From positions 1-64,000 of the forward strand of contig JADKEV010000019.1 in the NCBI GenBank assembly GCA_016717855.1: 64,000 nucleotides of DNA, given 5' to 3'. Shown here in pieces: positions 8,991 through 21,635 of the stretch. Position numbers and translations under genes: made by a program. The stretch's first letter is position 1. Each line of letters begins with the position of its first letter. The notes under the pieces were generated by a model. The model was not told the origin of the DNA and ran no database searches. It was given only the letters and a program-made list of their open reading frames with translations. This DNA comes from Betaproteobacteria bacterium. GTDB lineage: Bacteria > Pseudomonadota > Gammaproteobacteria > Burkholderiales > Casimicrobiaceae.

Positions 8991-10022
<1,032 letters not shown>

Positions 10023-10029
10023 CCGCACT

Positions 10030-10515
10030 ATGCCGGCGCCGGGGCGAACTCGCGGTTCCCGCCCGGCGCTAACGCTGCGCCAGAAAGCGCTACGTGCGCT
10101 GGCACGCCGCGAGTATTCGCGCGTTGAACTCGCGCGCAAGCTGGGCGGGGCCGACGACGACCCGGCCGCGATCGAAATCCTGCTCGACGAGTTCGAGGCC
10201 AGCGGCTGGCTCTCCGACACGCGCTTCGCCGGCGGCGCCGCGCGCCAGCGGCAGGGGCGCTACAGCCAGCGCTACATTCTTGCAGACCTGAAGCACAAGG
10301 GCATCGCCGGCGACACCGCGCAGGACGCCGTCTCGGCGCTGGAGCAGGACGACTACGCGACCGCGCTGGCATTGTGGCGGCAGCGGTTCGGCAAGCCGCC
10401 GGCGGACCAGAAGGAGAAGGCGCGACAAGTGCGCTTCCTCCAGTCGCGCGGCTTCGCGCTGAACGTCGTGTTCCGGGTGCTGCGCGAGCAAGGCGTCGCG
10501 GCGGACGACGAATGA
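10030..10515 (+). CDS. recX: Regulatory protein RecX
   Basis: The 161-residue basic helical protein has the RecX pattern: ALRALARREYSRVELARKL in repeat 1, WLSDTRFAGGAARQRQGRYSQRYILADLKHKGI in the centre and VRFLQSRGFALNVVFRVLRE at the end, three tandem three-helix units. RecX caps RecA filaments and limits recombinase activity. It lies 7 bp downstream of recA and is surely co-transcribed, so SOS induction would raise both. Length is normal. Confidence 0.92.
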   Translation: MPAPGRTRGSRPALTLRQKALRALARREYSRVELARKLGGADDDPAAIEILLDEFEASGWLSDTRFAGGAARQRQGRYSQRYILADLKHKGIAGDTAQDAVSALEQDDYATALALWRQRFGKPPADQKEKARQVRFLQSRGFALNVVFRVLREQGVAADDE

Positions 10516-10570
10516 GGGCGGGCGCGGTGGCCAGCCGGGTCGTTGCTGCGGCGTGCGCGGGGATCCGCGC

Positions 10571-12115
10571 ATGCTGAACGCTGCCACGCTGGCGGCGCTG
10601 GTGCTGGGCGCCGCCTGCGCGATACTCTTTGGCGGCGCCGCGCGCGCGGCCGTGATCGGCCACCACGACGTGTCCGATCCGGTGAAGACGGCGGGCTGGG
10701 CTTGCGAACCTGGCAGTGCGGGGCCAGTGCGCGTGCATCTATACGCGCAGACCGGGGCAGGGTTGAAACTGCTGGATTCGCAATGGGCCGACCGTCGCCG
10801 CGACGACCTGGCCGGCGTGTGCGGCGGCACGCAACACGCGTTCCGGTTCGCGGACTACGCCCGCACCGCCGAGGGCATCGCGCTCTTCGACGCGGCCGCC
10901 CCGGTGCCCATCCTGGTTCAGGCGGAAACGGCAGCCGGGATGGTCCCGCTCGCCGGGTCGCCGCGCAGCGTGTCGTTCGCGGCGGTCGGCTTCTGGGACC
11001 CGGGCCTTGTTTCCGGTCGCTGGCGCACCGACTTCAACAACCCGCAGGAAGGCAGCGCGGCGGCGCCGCTGTTGCTGGGCGAATGCCCCTTTCCCACTCC
11101 TGTGTCCGATGGCTACCTCGCGTTTTCCGGCGGCGGTCCCGATCCGGACACCCGCTGCCGTTACGACACCCTCGTCTTTCCGCGCACCAACGCCGCGAGT
11201 TCGGATGGGACGTGGCCCGCGGCTTCGTTCTGGGCGGTGATCGCCAACGTCGAAGCGGCTTTGCGCAATCCGCTGTGCACCGATGGCCCGCCCGGACAAA
11301 GCCTGCCCGTGGGCCGGCCCGGCGCGGGCGAGGTATTCGGCCTGCTCGCGCTGCCCGACACCGAAGCCGCCCGTCCGGACCGGATGAAGATGCACATGGT
11401 GCTCAACAGCACCAATTGGAACGCCTGTCGCAGTGGCAGCTACGGCGGGCCTTACCTGTCCTTTTCGGCACACGCCGAGCGGGGCAACAACGGCGTGCTG
11501 ACGTACCTCAATCGTCCGGGGGCGCCGGCGACGCTGCGCTTCGGCATGACGCTGATGGACAGCGCGGGCGAGCACCCGGAGCTCCACGGCGCGCCGGCGG
11601 GGGCGAAGCGCTACAGCCAGGCCCATGTGCTGATCGAAGCGATGTGGGGCGGCGTCCGGCGCTGGGTATTCATTGAACTCGTCCCCGACGTGCGCGATGT
11701 CGCCGGCACCGCGGAAGGCAGCGTCGACGCGCACGTGCGCTTCAACTGGCACATGGTCAATTCGCTGCTTTACCCGGGCGCCGACTACCTGTACAAGTCC
11801 GGCACCGTGCTTACCGCGCAATGCGAGGCCGAAGGCCTCGCGATTCCCGTCCTCGACAAGGCCGCCACCTGGGTGAATCCGGCGACCCGCGCCGCCGCCC
11901 GGCGCGACTACTCGATCGACCTCCAGCGCTTGTTCGCCTGTCTGGAGCGCCGCGGCGAATGGGGCGCCGCCGCGATGCCCGGCCATCCCATCCCGGTGAC
12001 CGCGGTCGTATTCGCGCTGGAAATGGACGATCGCTTTTATCTCGGCGGCCGGTTCACCGGCGTCGCCGCGCCGAACGCGCTGTGGATCGCCGTCGACGGC
12101 GTGCGCTTCGAGTAG
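10571..12115 (+). CDS. Secreted protein of unknown function, large, with N-terminal GWxC-type module
   Basis: I do not recognise a named family. The 514-residue product starts with a Sec-type signal peptide (hydrophobic TLAALVLGAACAILFGGA, cleavage likely after ARA). The mature N-terminus reads VIGHHDVSDPVKTAGWACEP with beta-rich sequence after it, recalling a module of bacterial exoproteins in which a conserved GWAC or GWAxD opens a small beta-sandwich. The rest is rich in Trp, Gly and Pro and has paired cysteines (GECPFP, TRCRY, PLCTDG, NACRSG, TAQCEAEG, LFACLERR), suggesting a disulfide-bonded periplasmic or exported protein. It sits between recX and alaS, on the same strand, with no obvious functional link. 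Confidence 0.6.
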   Translation: MLNAATLAALVLGAACAILFGGAARAAVIGHHDVSDPVKTAGWACEPGSAGPVRVHLYAQTGAGLKLLDSQWADRRRDDLAGVCGGTQHAFRFADYARTAEGIALFDAAAPVPILVQAETAAGMVPLAGSPRSVSFAAVGFWDPGLVSGRWRTDFNNPQEGSAAAPLLLGECPFPTPVSDGYLAFSGGGPDPDTRCRYDTLVFPRTNAASSDGTWPAASFWAVIANVEAALRNPLCTDGPPGQSLPVGRPGAGEVFGLLALPDTEAARPDRMKMHMVLNSTNWNACRSGSYGGPYLSFSAHAERGNNGVLTYLNRPGAPATLRFGMTLMDSAGEHPELHGAPAGAKRYSQAHVLIEAMWGGVRRWVFIELVPDVRDVAGTAEGSVDAHVRFNWHMVNSLLYPGADYLYKSGTVLTAQCEAEGLAIPVLDKAATWVNPATRAAARRDYSIDLQRLFACLERRGEWGAAAMPGHPIPVTAVVFALEMDDRFYLGGRFTGVAAPNALWIAVDGVRFE

Positions 12116-12122
12116 CATAAAT

Positions 12123-12151
12123 TTGGCGCGGGACGCGCTATCCACTAAAAT
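12123..12151 (+). promoter_or_regulatory. Probable sigma70-type promoter for alaS
   Basis: TTGGCG at 12123-12128 and TAAAAT at 12146-12151 are spaced by exactly 17 bases, about 100 bp before the alaS ATG. It is one of the cleaner promoter matches in this GC-rich window. Confidence 0.55.
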
Positions 12152-12253
12152 GGCAGTTTCCCGTTGCAATGGGCCGGACGAGGCGTTACCACGGACAGCG
12201 ATTCCGATGGTGCGCGCGACGGGTCCGTTTGCCGCCAAATCCCGGAAAGCGCC

Positions 12254-14881
<2,628 letters not shown>

Positions 14882-15215
14882 AGTCGCCGCCGAAACCGCC
14901 ATAGGATGGGTGTTGCGGCGATACCCATCACCGTCGAGGTCGTAGGATGGGTGGAGCGAAGCGATACCCATCGCGGGTAACCGCAAGCGCGTGTTGTCTC
15001 GCCCACGCCACGACCAGACCCGCACGCAGAGAACTATTGGCCAACCATATGCTTGTTTTCTTGCCCGTGGGCGCCGCATCCCCGACAATATTGGGGAGCA
15101 AGGATCGGCCGTTCGCGGCAAAGGCGCTTGGTTGACGGTTTGCCGGGCCCGGGGAACGCCAGGCCGGAAGACTCGACTGGCACGGATCGAATCGACGTAC
15201 GTAGGAGGGCGGGAC
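14882..15215. other. 334-bp intergenic region with two REP-like units
   Basis: This gap between alaS and the glycine-rich protein holds two direct copies of the REP-like unit (14901-14929, diverged, and 14942-14972, canonical). The remaining 240 bp contains GACAATATTGGGGAG at about 15077-15091 and a GGAGG at 15203-15207 serving the next gene. I see no tRNA, no clear promoter and no convincing riboswitch fold. Confidence 0.6.
14901..14972 (+). repeat. Two tandem REP-like units in direct orientation
   Basis: The first unit (ATAGGATGGGTGTTGCGG...ATACCCATC) is diverged in the centre; the second (GTAGGATGGGTGGAGCGAAG...GATACCCATC) is canonical. Unlike the five doublets, both point the same way and are only 12 bp apart. 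Confidence 0.8.
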
Positions 15216-16943
15216 ATGGCTACGCAAGGGAGCAAGAGAAATTCACGCCGAAACCTGAAGTTGACGCCGCTGGCCATCGGAATGTTCCTGGCAATGGGCC
15301 CTGCAGCGGCCGCGACCATCAACGTCGCAGCCGGACTGGTGGCCATCGCGGCCGACGGCCAGTGTTCGTTGCTCGAGGCGCTCGAAAACGCCACGAACAA
15401 CGCCGCCACCCACGCCAACTGCACGGCGGGATCCGGCGCCGACACGATTGTCCTCGCAAGCGGGTCGACATACACCCTCACCGGCCGCCACAACGGCTGG
15501 TATGGCGGCAACGGGCTGCCCCTGATCACCGACGACGTGACCATTGTCGGCAACGGCGCGACGATCGTCCGCAGTTCGGCGACCCCGTTCCGCCTGTTCG
15601 CGATAGACCCCGGCGCGCGGCTGGCTGCGAGCAACCTGAACCTGCAGGGCGGCCTGGCGCGCGGCGGCGACGGCGGGTCCAATGGTGGCGACGACGGCGG
15701 CGGCGGCGGCGGCGGTGCGGGCATGGGCGGCGCCGTCTTTTCGCGGGGCACGCTCGAGCTGACGAACGTGACGCTGGCGAGCAATTCCGCCCAGGGCGGC
15801 GCCGGCGGGAACGGCACGGAAACCAGTAGCAGCGATGATGGCGGCGGGGGTGGCGGCGGCGGGATGGGCGGCAATGGCGGCTCCGATGCCGGCGACGGCG
15901 GTGGTGGTGGTGGCGGCTGTGGCGCCGCAGGCGGCGTGGGCGGGTCCCAGACTGGTGGTGGCGGCGGCGGCGTCGAAACCGCCGGGGTGGCCGACGTCGG
16001 TGGCGATACCGGCGGTGCCGGGGGCGCAGTCAATGTAACCGGCACGGCGGGCGGGCTGTGCGGCGGCGGTGGCGGGGGCGGCGACGAAGCCAGTGGTGGT
16101 CCCGGCGGTTACGGCAGCGGCGGCGGCGGGTCCGGGGAGAGCGACTCCAGCATAGTCTGGGATGGCGGCGCCGGTGGCTTCGGCGGCGGCGGCGGCGGCG
16201 GCGGGGAAGACACATCCGGCGGCAACGGCGGTTTCGGTGGTGGCGGCGGCGGCGGCGGGCCGAATGGGGCCGGTGGCGGCGAGGTATCCGGCGTTGGGGG
16301 ATTCGCCGGCGGGAATGGCGGCGCGTTCGTTCCTGCAGCGATCGACGGCGGCGCCGGCGGCGGCGGCGGTGGCGGCCTGGGCGGGGCGATCTTCGCCGAC
16401 AGCGGGACCACGCAACTGACCAACGTGACGTTCACGTCCAACGGCGCGACCGGCGGCGCGGGCGGCACCGGCGACCCGGTGGCGCTGAACGGGTTCCCGG
16501 GACAAGGGCAGGGCGGCGGCGTGTTCACCAACGGTGGCACGCTGACAGTCAACGGCGTGGTGTTCAACGGGAACACGGCCTCGACCACCGGCAGCGACAT
16601 GATCAACAACGGAACCCAGGTCATCACGGTCGTGGCCGCGCCGCCCGTGGTGCCGGTGCCGACGCTGGGCGGCGTGGCAATGGGGTTGCTCGGGGGCCTG
16701 CTGGCCCTCCTGGCAGAGGGTCGCCGGTGGGCCGCCGCGCACGCCCGGAAGCGGCGGGAGAATAGAGGGCTGGAGAAAGGGGTCGACCCGGTCTCCCGGG
16801 TCTCCAGCGGCACCGGGCTTGCACCGGCGTGGAGGCGGCCGCGGCCAGGGGCAACGCGCCATTGCGCGGCAGCGCATCGCCCCAATCGAGTCCGCACCTG
16901 CCGACAAGCGCCCGGCCGCTTGGCGGTGATGGCCGATGCGTGA
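15216..16943 (+). CDS. Glycine-rich secreted CSLREA-type protein with degenerate IPTL-CTERM-like tail
   Basis: The 575-residue product has a long signal peptide (NLKLTPLAIGMFLAMGPAAAA) after an Arg-rich start, then ADGQCSLLEALENA...CTAGSGADTIVLASG, the pattern of CSLREA-type N-terminal domains that precede right-handed beta-helix repeats (FRLFAIDPGARLAASNLNLQ, GTLELTNVTLASNSAQGG, TTQLTNVTFTSNGATGG). Between these helix rungs lie roughly 230 residues made mostly of glycine with few Asp, Ser and Ala. Near residue 475 comes VPVPTLGGVAMGLLGG, a hydrophobic helix and AHARKRRENR: a CTERM-like sorting tail of the IPTL type handled by exosortase-like enzymes, though the usual Trp after IPTL is missing. 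The final 60 residues after the basic patch look non-native. RBS GGAGG precedes ATG 15216. Confidence 0.75.
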   Translation: MATQGSKRNSRRNLKLTPLAIGMFLAMGPAAAATINVAAGLVAIAADGQCSLLEALENATNNAATHANCTAGSGADTIVLASGSTYTLTGRHNGWYGGNGLPLITDDVTIVGNGATIVRSSATPFRLFAIDPGARLAASNLNLQGGLARGGDGGSNGGDDGGGGGGGAGMGGAVFSRGTLELTNVTLASNSAQGGAGGNGTETSSSDDGGGGGGGGMGGNGGSDAGDGGGGGGGCGAAGGVGGSQTGGGGGGVETAGVADVGGDTGGAGGAVNVTGTAGGLCGGGGGGGDEASGGPGGYGSGGGGSGESDSSIVWDGGAGGFGGGGGGGGEDTSGGNGGFGGGGGGGGPNGAGGGEVSGVGGFAGGNGGAFVPAAIDGGAGGGGGGGLGGAIFADSGTTQLTNVTFTSNGATGGAGGTGDPVALNGFPGQGQGGGVFTNGGTLTVNGVVFNGNTASTTGSDMINNGTQVITVVAAPPVVPVPTLGGVAMGLLGGLLALLAEGRRWAAAHARKRRENRGLEKGVDPVSRVSSGTGLAPAWRRPRPGATRHCAAAHRPNRVRTCRQAPGRLAVMADA

Positions 16944-16990
16944 CCCGTCGAACGGCAGCGATACGCACACGCGGACCCTGGCCACCGCCC

Positions 16991-17905
16991 ATGCCCTACC
17001 TCTTCCTCATCATCACCGTCTTCATCTGGGCACTGAACGGGGTGGTCGGCAAGGCCGTGACGCCGTTCCTGCAGCCGATGGCGATGGGCTTCTGGCGCTG
17101 GGCGATCGCAGTGGCCATCCTGCTGGCGTTCGCCTGGCGGCACGTGCGCGCCGACTGGCCGGAGCTGCGGCGGCACTGGCGGATGATGCTGGTCTTCGGC
17201 TTTCTCGGCGCCGGCCTGCACAATGCGATCGCGTTCTGGGGCCTCAAGTACACGACGGCGGTGAACGGCACGCTGCTCAATTCTGCCGTGCCCATCCTGA
17301 TGGTCGCGATGTCCTGGCTGCTGTTTCGCGAGCGGCTCACGCGCGGCCAGGCCGCGGGCATCGTCATCTCCACGCTGGGGGTGCTGTGCATCCTCGTTCG
17401 CGGCGATCCGGCGAACCTGCTGCTGCTGCGCCTGAATCCCGGCGACCTGCTGATGCTGACCTCGATGCTGATGTGGGCCACGTACACGGTCTGCCTGCGG
17501 CGCAAGCCCGCCGGCGTGCATCCATTCAGCCTGATCGTCGGCACTGCCGCGGCCGGGCTGGCGATCGTGGCGCCGCTCTACGCTCTCGAGCACGCACTGG
17601 GAGTGCGCGTCGACTGGCGCTGGGAGTCCGTGGCGGCGCTCCTGTTCGCCGGCATCTTTTCCTCCTTCATCGCGTACGTGCTGTGGAATCGCGCCGTCGC
17701 GCAGGTTGGGGCGAATGTCGCCAGCACGTTCATGCACCTGGGCCCGGTATTCGGCACCGCGCTTGCGTGGCTGCTGCTCGGCGAACGCCTGCATCTGTTC
17801 CACGTCGCCGGCGTCGCGGCGATCTTCGCCGGCATCATCGTCGTGACCCGCTCGCACCGGGCGCACGTGCCGGATGCGCTCAAGGCGGCGGCGCCGGACG
17901 GCTGA
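16991..17905 (+). CDS. EamA/DMT-family transporter
   Basis: The 304-residue protein has ten predicted membrane helices arranged as two EamA repeats: first repeat from YLFLIITVFIWALNGVVGK to ILVRGDPAN, second from GDLLMLTSMLMWATYTVCL to AAIFAGIIVVTRSH. Signature segments WGLKYTTAVNGTLLNSAVPILMV and ASTFMHLGPVFGTALAWLLLGE match drug/metabolite exporters of this superfamily. It is an inner-membrane exporter of unknown substrate, often amino acids or metabolites. The ATG at 16991 begins directly at the first helix; upstream in-frame codons add a non-homologous tail. Confidence 0.88.
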   Translation: MPYLFLIITVFIWALNGVVGKAVTPFLQPMAMGFWRWAIAVAILLAFAWRHVRADWPELRRHWRMMLVFGFLGAGLHNAIAFWGLKYTTAVNGTLLNSAVPILMVAMSWLLFRERLTRGQAAGIVISTLGVLCILVRGDPANLLLLRLNPGDLLMLTSMLMWATYTVCLRRKPAGVHPFSLIVGTAAAGLAIVAPLYALEHALGVRVDWRWESVAALLFAGIFSSFIAYVLWNRAVAQVGANVASTFMHLGPVFGTALAWLLLGERLHLFHVAGVAAIFAGIIVVTRSHRAHVPDALKAAAPDG

Positions 17906-18039
17906 GCCACGTGGTCTCGCGCGATGGCGACCAATCCGGTCAACGATGGCGGGCCTGTTCGTCCGCCGCCGGATTACCGAATTTGTCTCTTCGCGGGGTC
18001 ATGCATCCTGGGCGCTACTCGATATCGAATGCCCACTGC

Positions 18040-19491
18040 TCACTGCGGCATCAGCGACAGGATTGCCGCCTCGATGTCGGTCACGGAAGTGCGTGACCCC
18101 GCCGGATCGAATGCGCCTGCGATGAGCGCAGGGCCACGCAGCCCGAACATGTAGCGCAAGATCAGCAGGCCGTCAGTCAGCGCGTCGGGAGTGAGATTGC
18201 CATCGATGTCAAGCGAAGTCCGGATGCCATCGAGGTAGGTCTTGATCACGGCCGGATCGGTCCGCGTCGCGGTACCGCCCAACGCGTTCGACGTCAGCGC
18301 GGGTCCCGTCAAGCTGAACAAGTAGCGGAGGATAATCAGACCGTCGGTGAGCGCGTCGTACTTCGATGGCGCAAAGCTCGCATCCACATCCAGCGACGTA
18401 TCGAGCGTCGTACCCGCCGGGCCGATGAACCTGCCATACGCGCGGGGACCGCTGCCCACGGTCACCGGAAGGCCAACAACGGCACTGGTTGCGGTGTCGA
18501 TCACCATCACGTTGCCGTTCCCCTCGTTGGCCACATAGACCAGCGTGCCGGCGGGGTTCATCGCCACGCCGACTGGCCGAAGTCCCACCGGGATGGCCGT
18601 CGTCTCCGCTTCGCTCGCGGTGTCGATCACGGATACGGTGCCGAGGGCGCTGCCGACGCCAGGGCCCCGGTTCGCCACGTACAGCGTGGTGCCGGTGGCG
18701 TTGATGGCCACGCCCTCGGCACCAACCCCGACCGGGATCGCCGACGTCACGGTATTGCTCGCGGCGTCGATGACCGACACGTTGCCGTTGGACGAGCCGT
18801 AGAGTCCATTCACCACGTAAACCATCGTGCCGGCGGGGTTCACCACCACGCCTTCGGGACCTTGCCCCACCTGGATCGACGTCGTCACTGTGTTGGTCGC
18901 GGCGTCGATCACCGACACCTTGCCGTTCGAACCGGGAGAGTAATTGACGCACTCATTCGTCACATACACCGTCGTGCCCGCCGGGTTCACAGCCACGCCG
19001 CCCGGGCACCGTCCCACCGCGACCGTCGCGATCACGGTATTGGTTGCGGTGTCGATCACCGATACGGTGTCACTGTTCCAATTTGCCACATACACCCGCG
19101 TGCCGGCGGGGTTCACTGCCACGCCCTCGGGGGTGATTCCTACCTGGACGGTCGCGGTCACGGTGTTGGTCGCGGTGTTGATCACCGTCACGCTGTGACC
19201 GCCCTCATTCGTCACATACGCCTGGGTGCCGGACGCGTTCACCGCCACGCCGTAGGGATGGAGTCCCACCGGAATTGTCGTGATCACGGTGTTGGTGGCG
19301 GTGTCGATCACCGACACGCTGGATGCCCCGTGATTGGTGATGTAGGCAAACGGTGCGGCCAGGGTCACGATTGGCAGAAAGAGCAGCAGCGCGAGCCACC
19401 CCATCAGCCAGTCCGTCGCGCGAAAACGGCATCGGGACAGCTGCCAACCGCGACTTGGCGCGGGCAGCCATTGACGGATGGACTGTTGCAT
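18040..19491 (-). CDS. Exported YVTN beta-propeller protein with dockerin-like C-terminal repeats
   Basis: After a signal sequence (LMGWLALLLFLPIVTLAAP) the 483-residue protein contains about seven 40-43 residue blades of the form AYVTNEGGHSVTVINTATNT followed by VxVGxxPxGVAVNPAGT, which should close a seven-bladed propeller. The last 110 residues hold two copies of a Ca-binding dockerin-like motif, DVDASFAPSKYDALTDGLI and LDIDGNLTPDALTDGLLI, each followed by LRYxFxLxGPAL. In proteobacteria such tails occur on secreted proteins without cellulosomes. The ATG at 19491 has a purine-rich CGGAGAAAA upstream. Blades are nearly identical at the protein level, pointing to recent internal duplication. 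Confidence 0.85.
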   Translation of the reverse strand: MQQSIRQWLPAPSRGWQLSRCRFRATDWLMGWLALLLFLPIVTLAAPFAYITNHGASSVSVIDTATNTVITTIPVGLHPYGVAVNASGTQAYVTNEGGHSVTVINTATNTVTATVQVGITPEGVAVNPAGTRVYVANWNSDTVSVIDTATNTVIATVAVGRCPGGVAVNPAGTTVYVTNECVNYSPGSNGKVSVIDAATNTVTTSIQVGQGPEGVVVNPAGTMVYVVNGLYGSSNGNVSVIDAASNTVTSAIPVGVGAEGVAINATGTTLYVANRGPGVGSALGTVSVIDTASEAETTAIPVGLRPVGVAMNPAGTLVYVANEGNGNVMVIDTATSAVVGLPVTVGSGPRAYGRFIGPAGTTLDTSLDVDASFAPSKYDALTDGLIILRYLFSLTGPALTSNALGGTATRTDPAVIKTYLDGIRTSLDIDGNLTPDALTDGLLILRYMFGLRGPALIAGAFDPAGSRTSVTDIEAAILSLMPQ

Positions 19492-19723
19492 GAGATTTTC
19501 TCCGAAAGAGTGCGCTGTAAAATCAGACTCAATCCTGCTCTTGCGACGTGCGCTGCCGCCTTGGCGGCACAATTGCGGCGCAGCGGAGGATGCCGGCGGT
19601 AGTGCAAAGAGTCAGGCCACAATACAGGTGTTCCCGGCTGCGCGTACGTAACAGCATGTAACAACTGCGTGTCGGACAGCCGTCGCTCTGGCACAGTGTC
19701 GTCATCATTGAGAGGCCCCACCC
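19492..19723. other. Divergent intergenic region between propeller gene and hydratase
   Basis: This 232-bp spacer separates two divergently transcribed genes and should hold both promoters. It includes a perfect short palindrome GCCGCC-TT-GGCGGC at 19555-19568. I do not see a hexamer pair strong enough to call. Confidence 0.4.
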
Positions 19724-20509
19724 GTGAACCGCGACGCGATAAAGCAGGCTGCGACCATCCTCCGCCAGCACTGGGATGCCGGCACGCGCATCGACGAACT
19801 GCCGCCTGCGTGCCGCCCCGCCGACCGCGCGTCCGGCTACGCGATCCAGACCGAGATGCTGCGGCAAGCGGGGCAGGAATCCGCGGGCTGGAAGATCGCG
19901 GCGACCAGCGCGGCCGGCCAGGCGCACATCGCGGTCGACGGACCGCTCGCGGGGCGCCTGTGGCGCAGCCGGGTGCTGGCGCCGGGGGCGACCGTCTCGT
20001 TGCGGGGCAACGGCATGCGCGTGATCGAGGCCGAGTTCGCCTTCCGGATGGGCAGGCCGTTGCCGCCACGCGCGACGCCCTATGCGGTGGCGGAAGTCGT
20101 CGCCGCCGCGAGCGGACTCCATATCGGCATGGAAATTCCGGATTCGCGCTACGCGAACTTCGTGCAGGCAGGGATGGCGCAACTCATCGCGGACAATGCC
20201 TGCGCGTCCTGGTACATCCTCGGCGCGGAAGTCACGCAGCCGTGGCGCGAACGGGATCTGGTTACGCATGCGGTCACGGCGTACCGCAACGGCGCGCTCG
20301 CCGCGCAGGGCGATGGATCGGCGGTCCTGGGCGACCCGCGCGCGGCCCTGGCCTGGATCGCCAACGAGTTGGCGACGCATGGCGAGGGCCTGAAGGCCGG
20401 CGAGCTCGTCACCACCGGCACCTGCATCAAGCCGCTGCCCGTCGCCGAAGGGGATGAAGTGGTCCTGGACTTCGGAGATTTCGGCAGGGTGGCGGGGCGT
20501 TTCGCATAG
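19724..20509 (+). CDS. 2-keto-4-pentenoate hydratase/decarboxylase-family protein
   Basis: The 261-residue protein belongs to the FAH-like hydratase family (MhpD, DmpE, DmpH). Seen are SGYAIQTEMLRQAG, GWKIAATSAAGQAHI, the acidic metal pair in VIEAEFAFRMG (Glu-x-Glu) and the end LKAGELVTTGTCIKPLPV. These enzymes add water to 2-hydroxypenta-2,4-dienoate or decarboxylate 4-oxalocrotonate in aromatic meta-cleavage; no other meta-cleavage genes are near, so the substrate is open. The start is a GTG at 19724; no ATG fits upstream in frame. Confidence 0.82.
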   Translation: MNRDAIKQAATILRQHWDAGTRIDELPPACRPADRASGYAIQTEMLRQAGQESAGWKIAATSAAGQAHIAVDGPLAGRLWRSRVLAPGATVSLRGNGMRVIEAEFAFRMGRPLPPRATPYAVAEVVAAASGLHIGMEIPDSRYANFVQAGMAQLIADNACASWYILGAEVTQPWRERDLVTHAVTAYRNGALAAQGDGSAVLGDPRAALAWIANELATHGEGLKAGELVTTGTCIKPLPVAEGDEVVLDFGDFGRVAGRFA

Positions 20510-20576
20510 GGTGCACTCACAGGGGCCCGGTCGTACTATTGCTGACCGCGCGGCGGTTTGCCGGCTCCAGGAATCC

Positions 20577-21161
20577 ATGAACCACATCGCGCACTTTCTG
20601 CTCGCCCCGCACACGCCCCCCGGCGCGACCGGCACGCTGCTCGCCGATTTCCACCGCGGGCCGATCGCGGCGGCGCTGCCGCGCGAGATCGCGGCGGCGA
20701 TCGCGCTGCATCGCGCGATCGACGGCCACACGGACCGGCATCCGGTGACCGCCGAAGCGAAGGCGCTGTTCGCGCCGGGGCTGCGCCGCTATGCGGGCGT
20801 GGCGCTGGACCTCTATTTCGACCATTGCCTGGTGCGCGACTGGGACCGGCATGCCGCCACGCCGTTCGACACCTTCATCGGCGCGACCTACGCGCGGCTC
20901 GCCGCGGGCCTCGCTGCGGATTACGTTCCCGACCGGATGCGGCGGATGGCGAATGCGATGCGAACCGATGACTGGCTGGGTGCCTATCGCGACTTCGACG
21001 GCGTGGAGCGCGCGCTGGCCCGGCTCAACCATGCAATCCGCCACCGCTTCGGCCGCGCAGTGAATCTGTCGCCGCTGGCGAACGAATTGCGGCGGCTGGA
21101 GTCGGAACTTGACACGCGGTTCGACCGGCTGTTTGCCGACATCGCGCGCATCACGCCATAG
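20577..21161 (+). CDS. acpH: ACP phosphodiesterase (AcpH/DUF479 family)
   Basis: The 194-residue protein starts MNHIAHFLLA, has GTLLADFHRG, ALHRAIDGHTDRHP and LDLYFDHCLVRDW, the conserved His/Asp pattern of the AcpH family related to HD hydrolases. AcpH removes the 4'-phosphopantetheine arm from acyl carrier protein. The family assignment is firm; the biochemical activity is known from few members. The ATG is at 20577 within an otherwise unremarkable 67-bp spacer after the hydratase gene, and a thioesterase gene follows 14 bp downstream. Confidence 0.85.
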   Translation: MNHIAHFLLAPHTPPGATGTLLADFHRGPIAAALPREIAAAIALHRAIDGHTDRHPVTAEAKALFAPGLRRYAGVALDLYFDHCLVRDWDRHAATPFDTFIGATYARLAAGLAADYVPDRMRRMANAMRTDDWLGAYRDFDGVERALARLNHAIRHRFGRAVNLSPLANELRRLESELDTRFDRLFADIARITP

Positions 21162-21175
21162 AGGAGCAGCAACGA

Positions 21176-21604
21176 ATGCCATTGCGTCCGGGAATCACCG
21201 CGGAAGACTTCCGCAAACGCGGCGACGGCCACCTGCCGGGACTGCTCGGGATGCGCGTCGTCGCCTGCGCCGAGGGGCTGTTCGAGATGGAGCTTACGTT
21301 GCGCGAAGAAGTGCTGGCGCCCAACGGCTACCTGCACGCGGCGACGGTCATCGGCCTGGCCGATACGGCATCGGGCTACGGTTGCCTCGCGCACCTGCCC
21401 GAAGGCGCGGTCAACTTCACCACCATCGAGCTCAAGAGCAATTTCCTGGGCACCGCGCAAGCGGGGACCATCGCCTGCATCGCGCGGCCTGTGCACCTGG
21501 GGCGGAACACGCAGGTGTGGGACGCGCCGGTCACGCACCGGGAGACGGGCAGGACCATCGCCTTGTTCCGTTGCACGCAGATGGTGTTGTGGCCCAAGGC
21601 ATGA
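21176..21604 (+). CDS. PaaI-type hotdog-fold thioesterase
   Basis: The 142-residue protein matches small hotdog thioesterases: LLGMRVVACAEGLFEMELTL, LAPNGYLHAATVIGLADTASGYGC (the hot-dog helix with the catalytic acidic residue), FTTIELKSNFLGTA and a closing strand TIALFRCTQMVLW. It should hydrolyse an acyl- or aryl-CoA thioester. It is probably co-transcribed with the upstream ACP phosphodiesterase gene. Right after its stop the sequence becomes a suspicious G-rich tract. Confidence 0.85.
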   Translation: MPLRPGITAEDFRKRGDGHLPGLLGMRVVACAEGLFEMELTLREEVLAPNGYLHAATVIGLADTASGYGCLAHLPEGAVNFTTIELKSNFLGTAQAGTIACIARPVHLGRNTQVWDAPVTHRETGRTIALFRCTQMVLWPKA

Positions 21605-21635
21605 TCGCCGCGCGCCGCTGTGCCCGCCCTCTTCT

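Noticed and set aside
15090..15200. Possible cyclic di-GMP riboswitch before the glycine-rich exoprotein gene, a common setting for such elements.
   Set aside because: GCAAA-like and CCGG-like pieces are present, but not in the order or spacing of the GEMM core, and I cannot draw the required two-helix fold.
15660..16400. Repetitive G-rich DNA as a CRISPR array or satellite.
   Set aside because: There are no regular spacers; the repetition is codon-level GGC/GGT runs in one frame with a signal peptide and beta-helix rungs on both sides.
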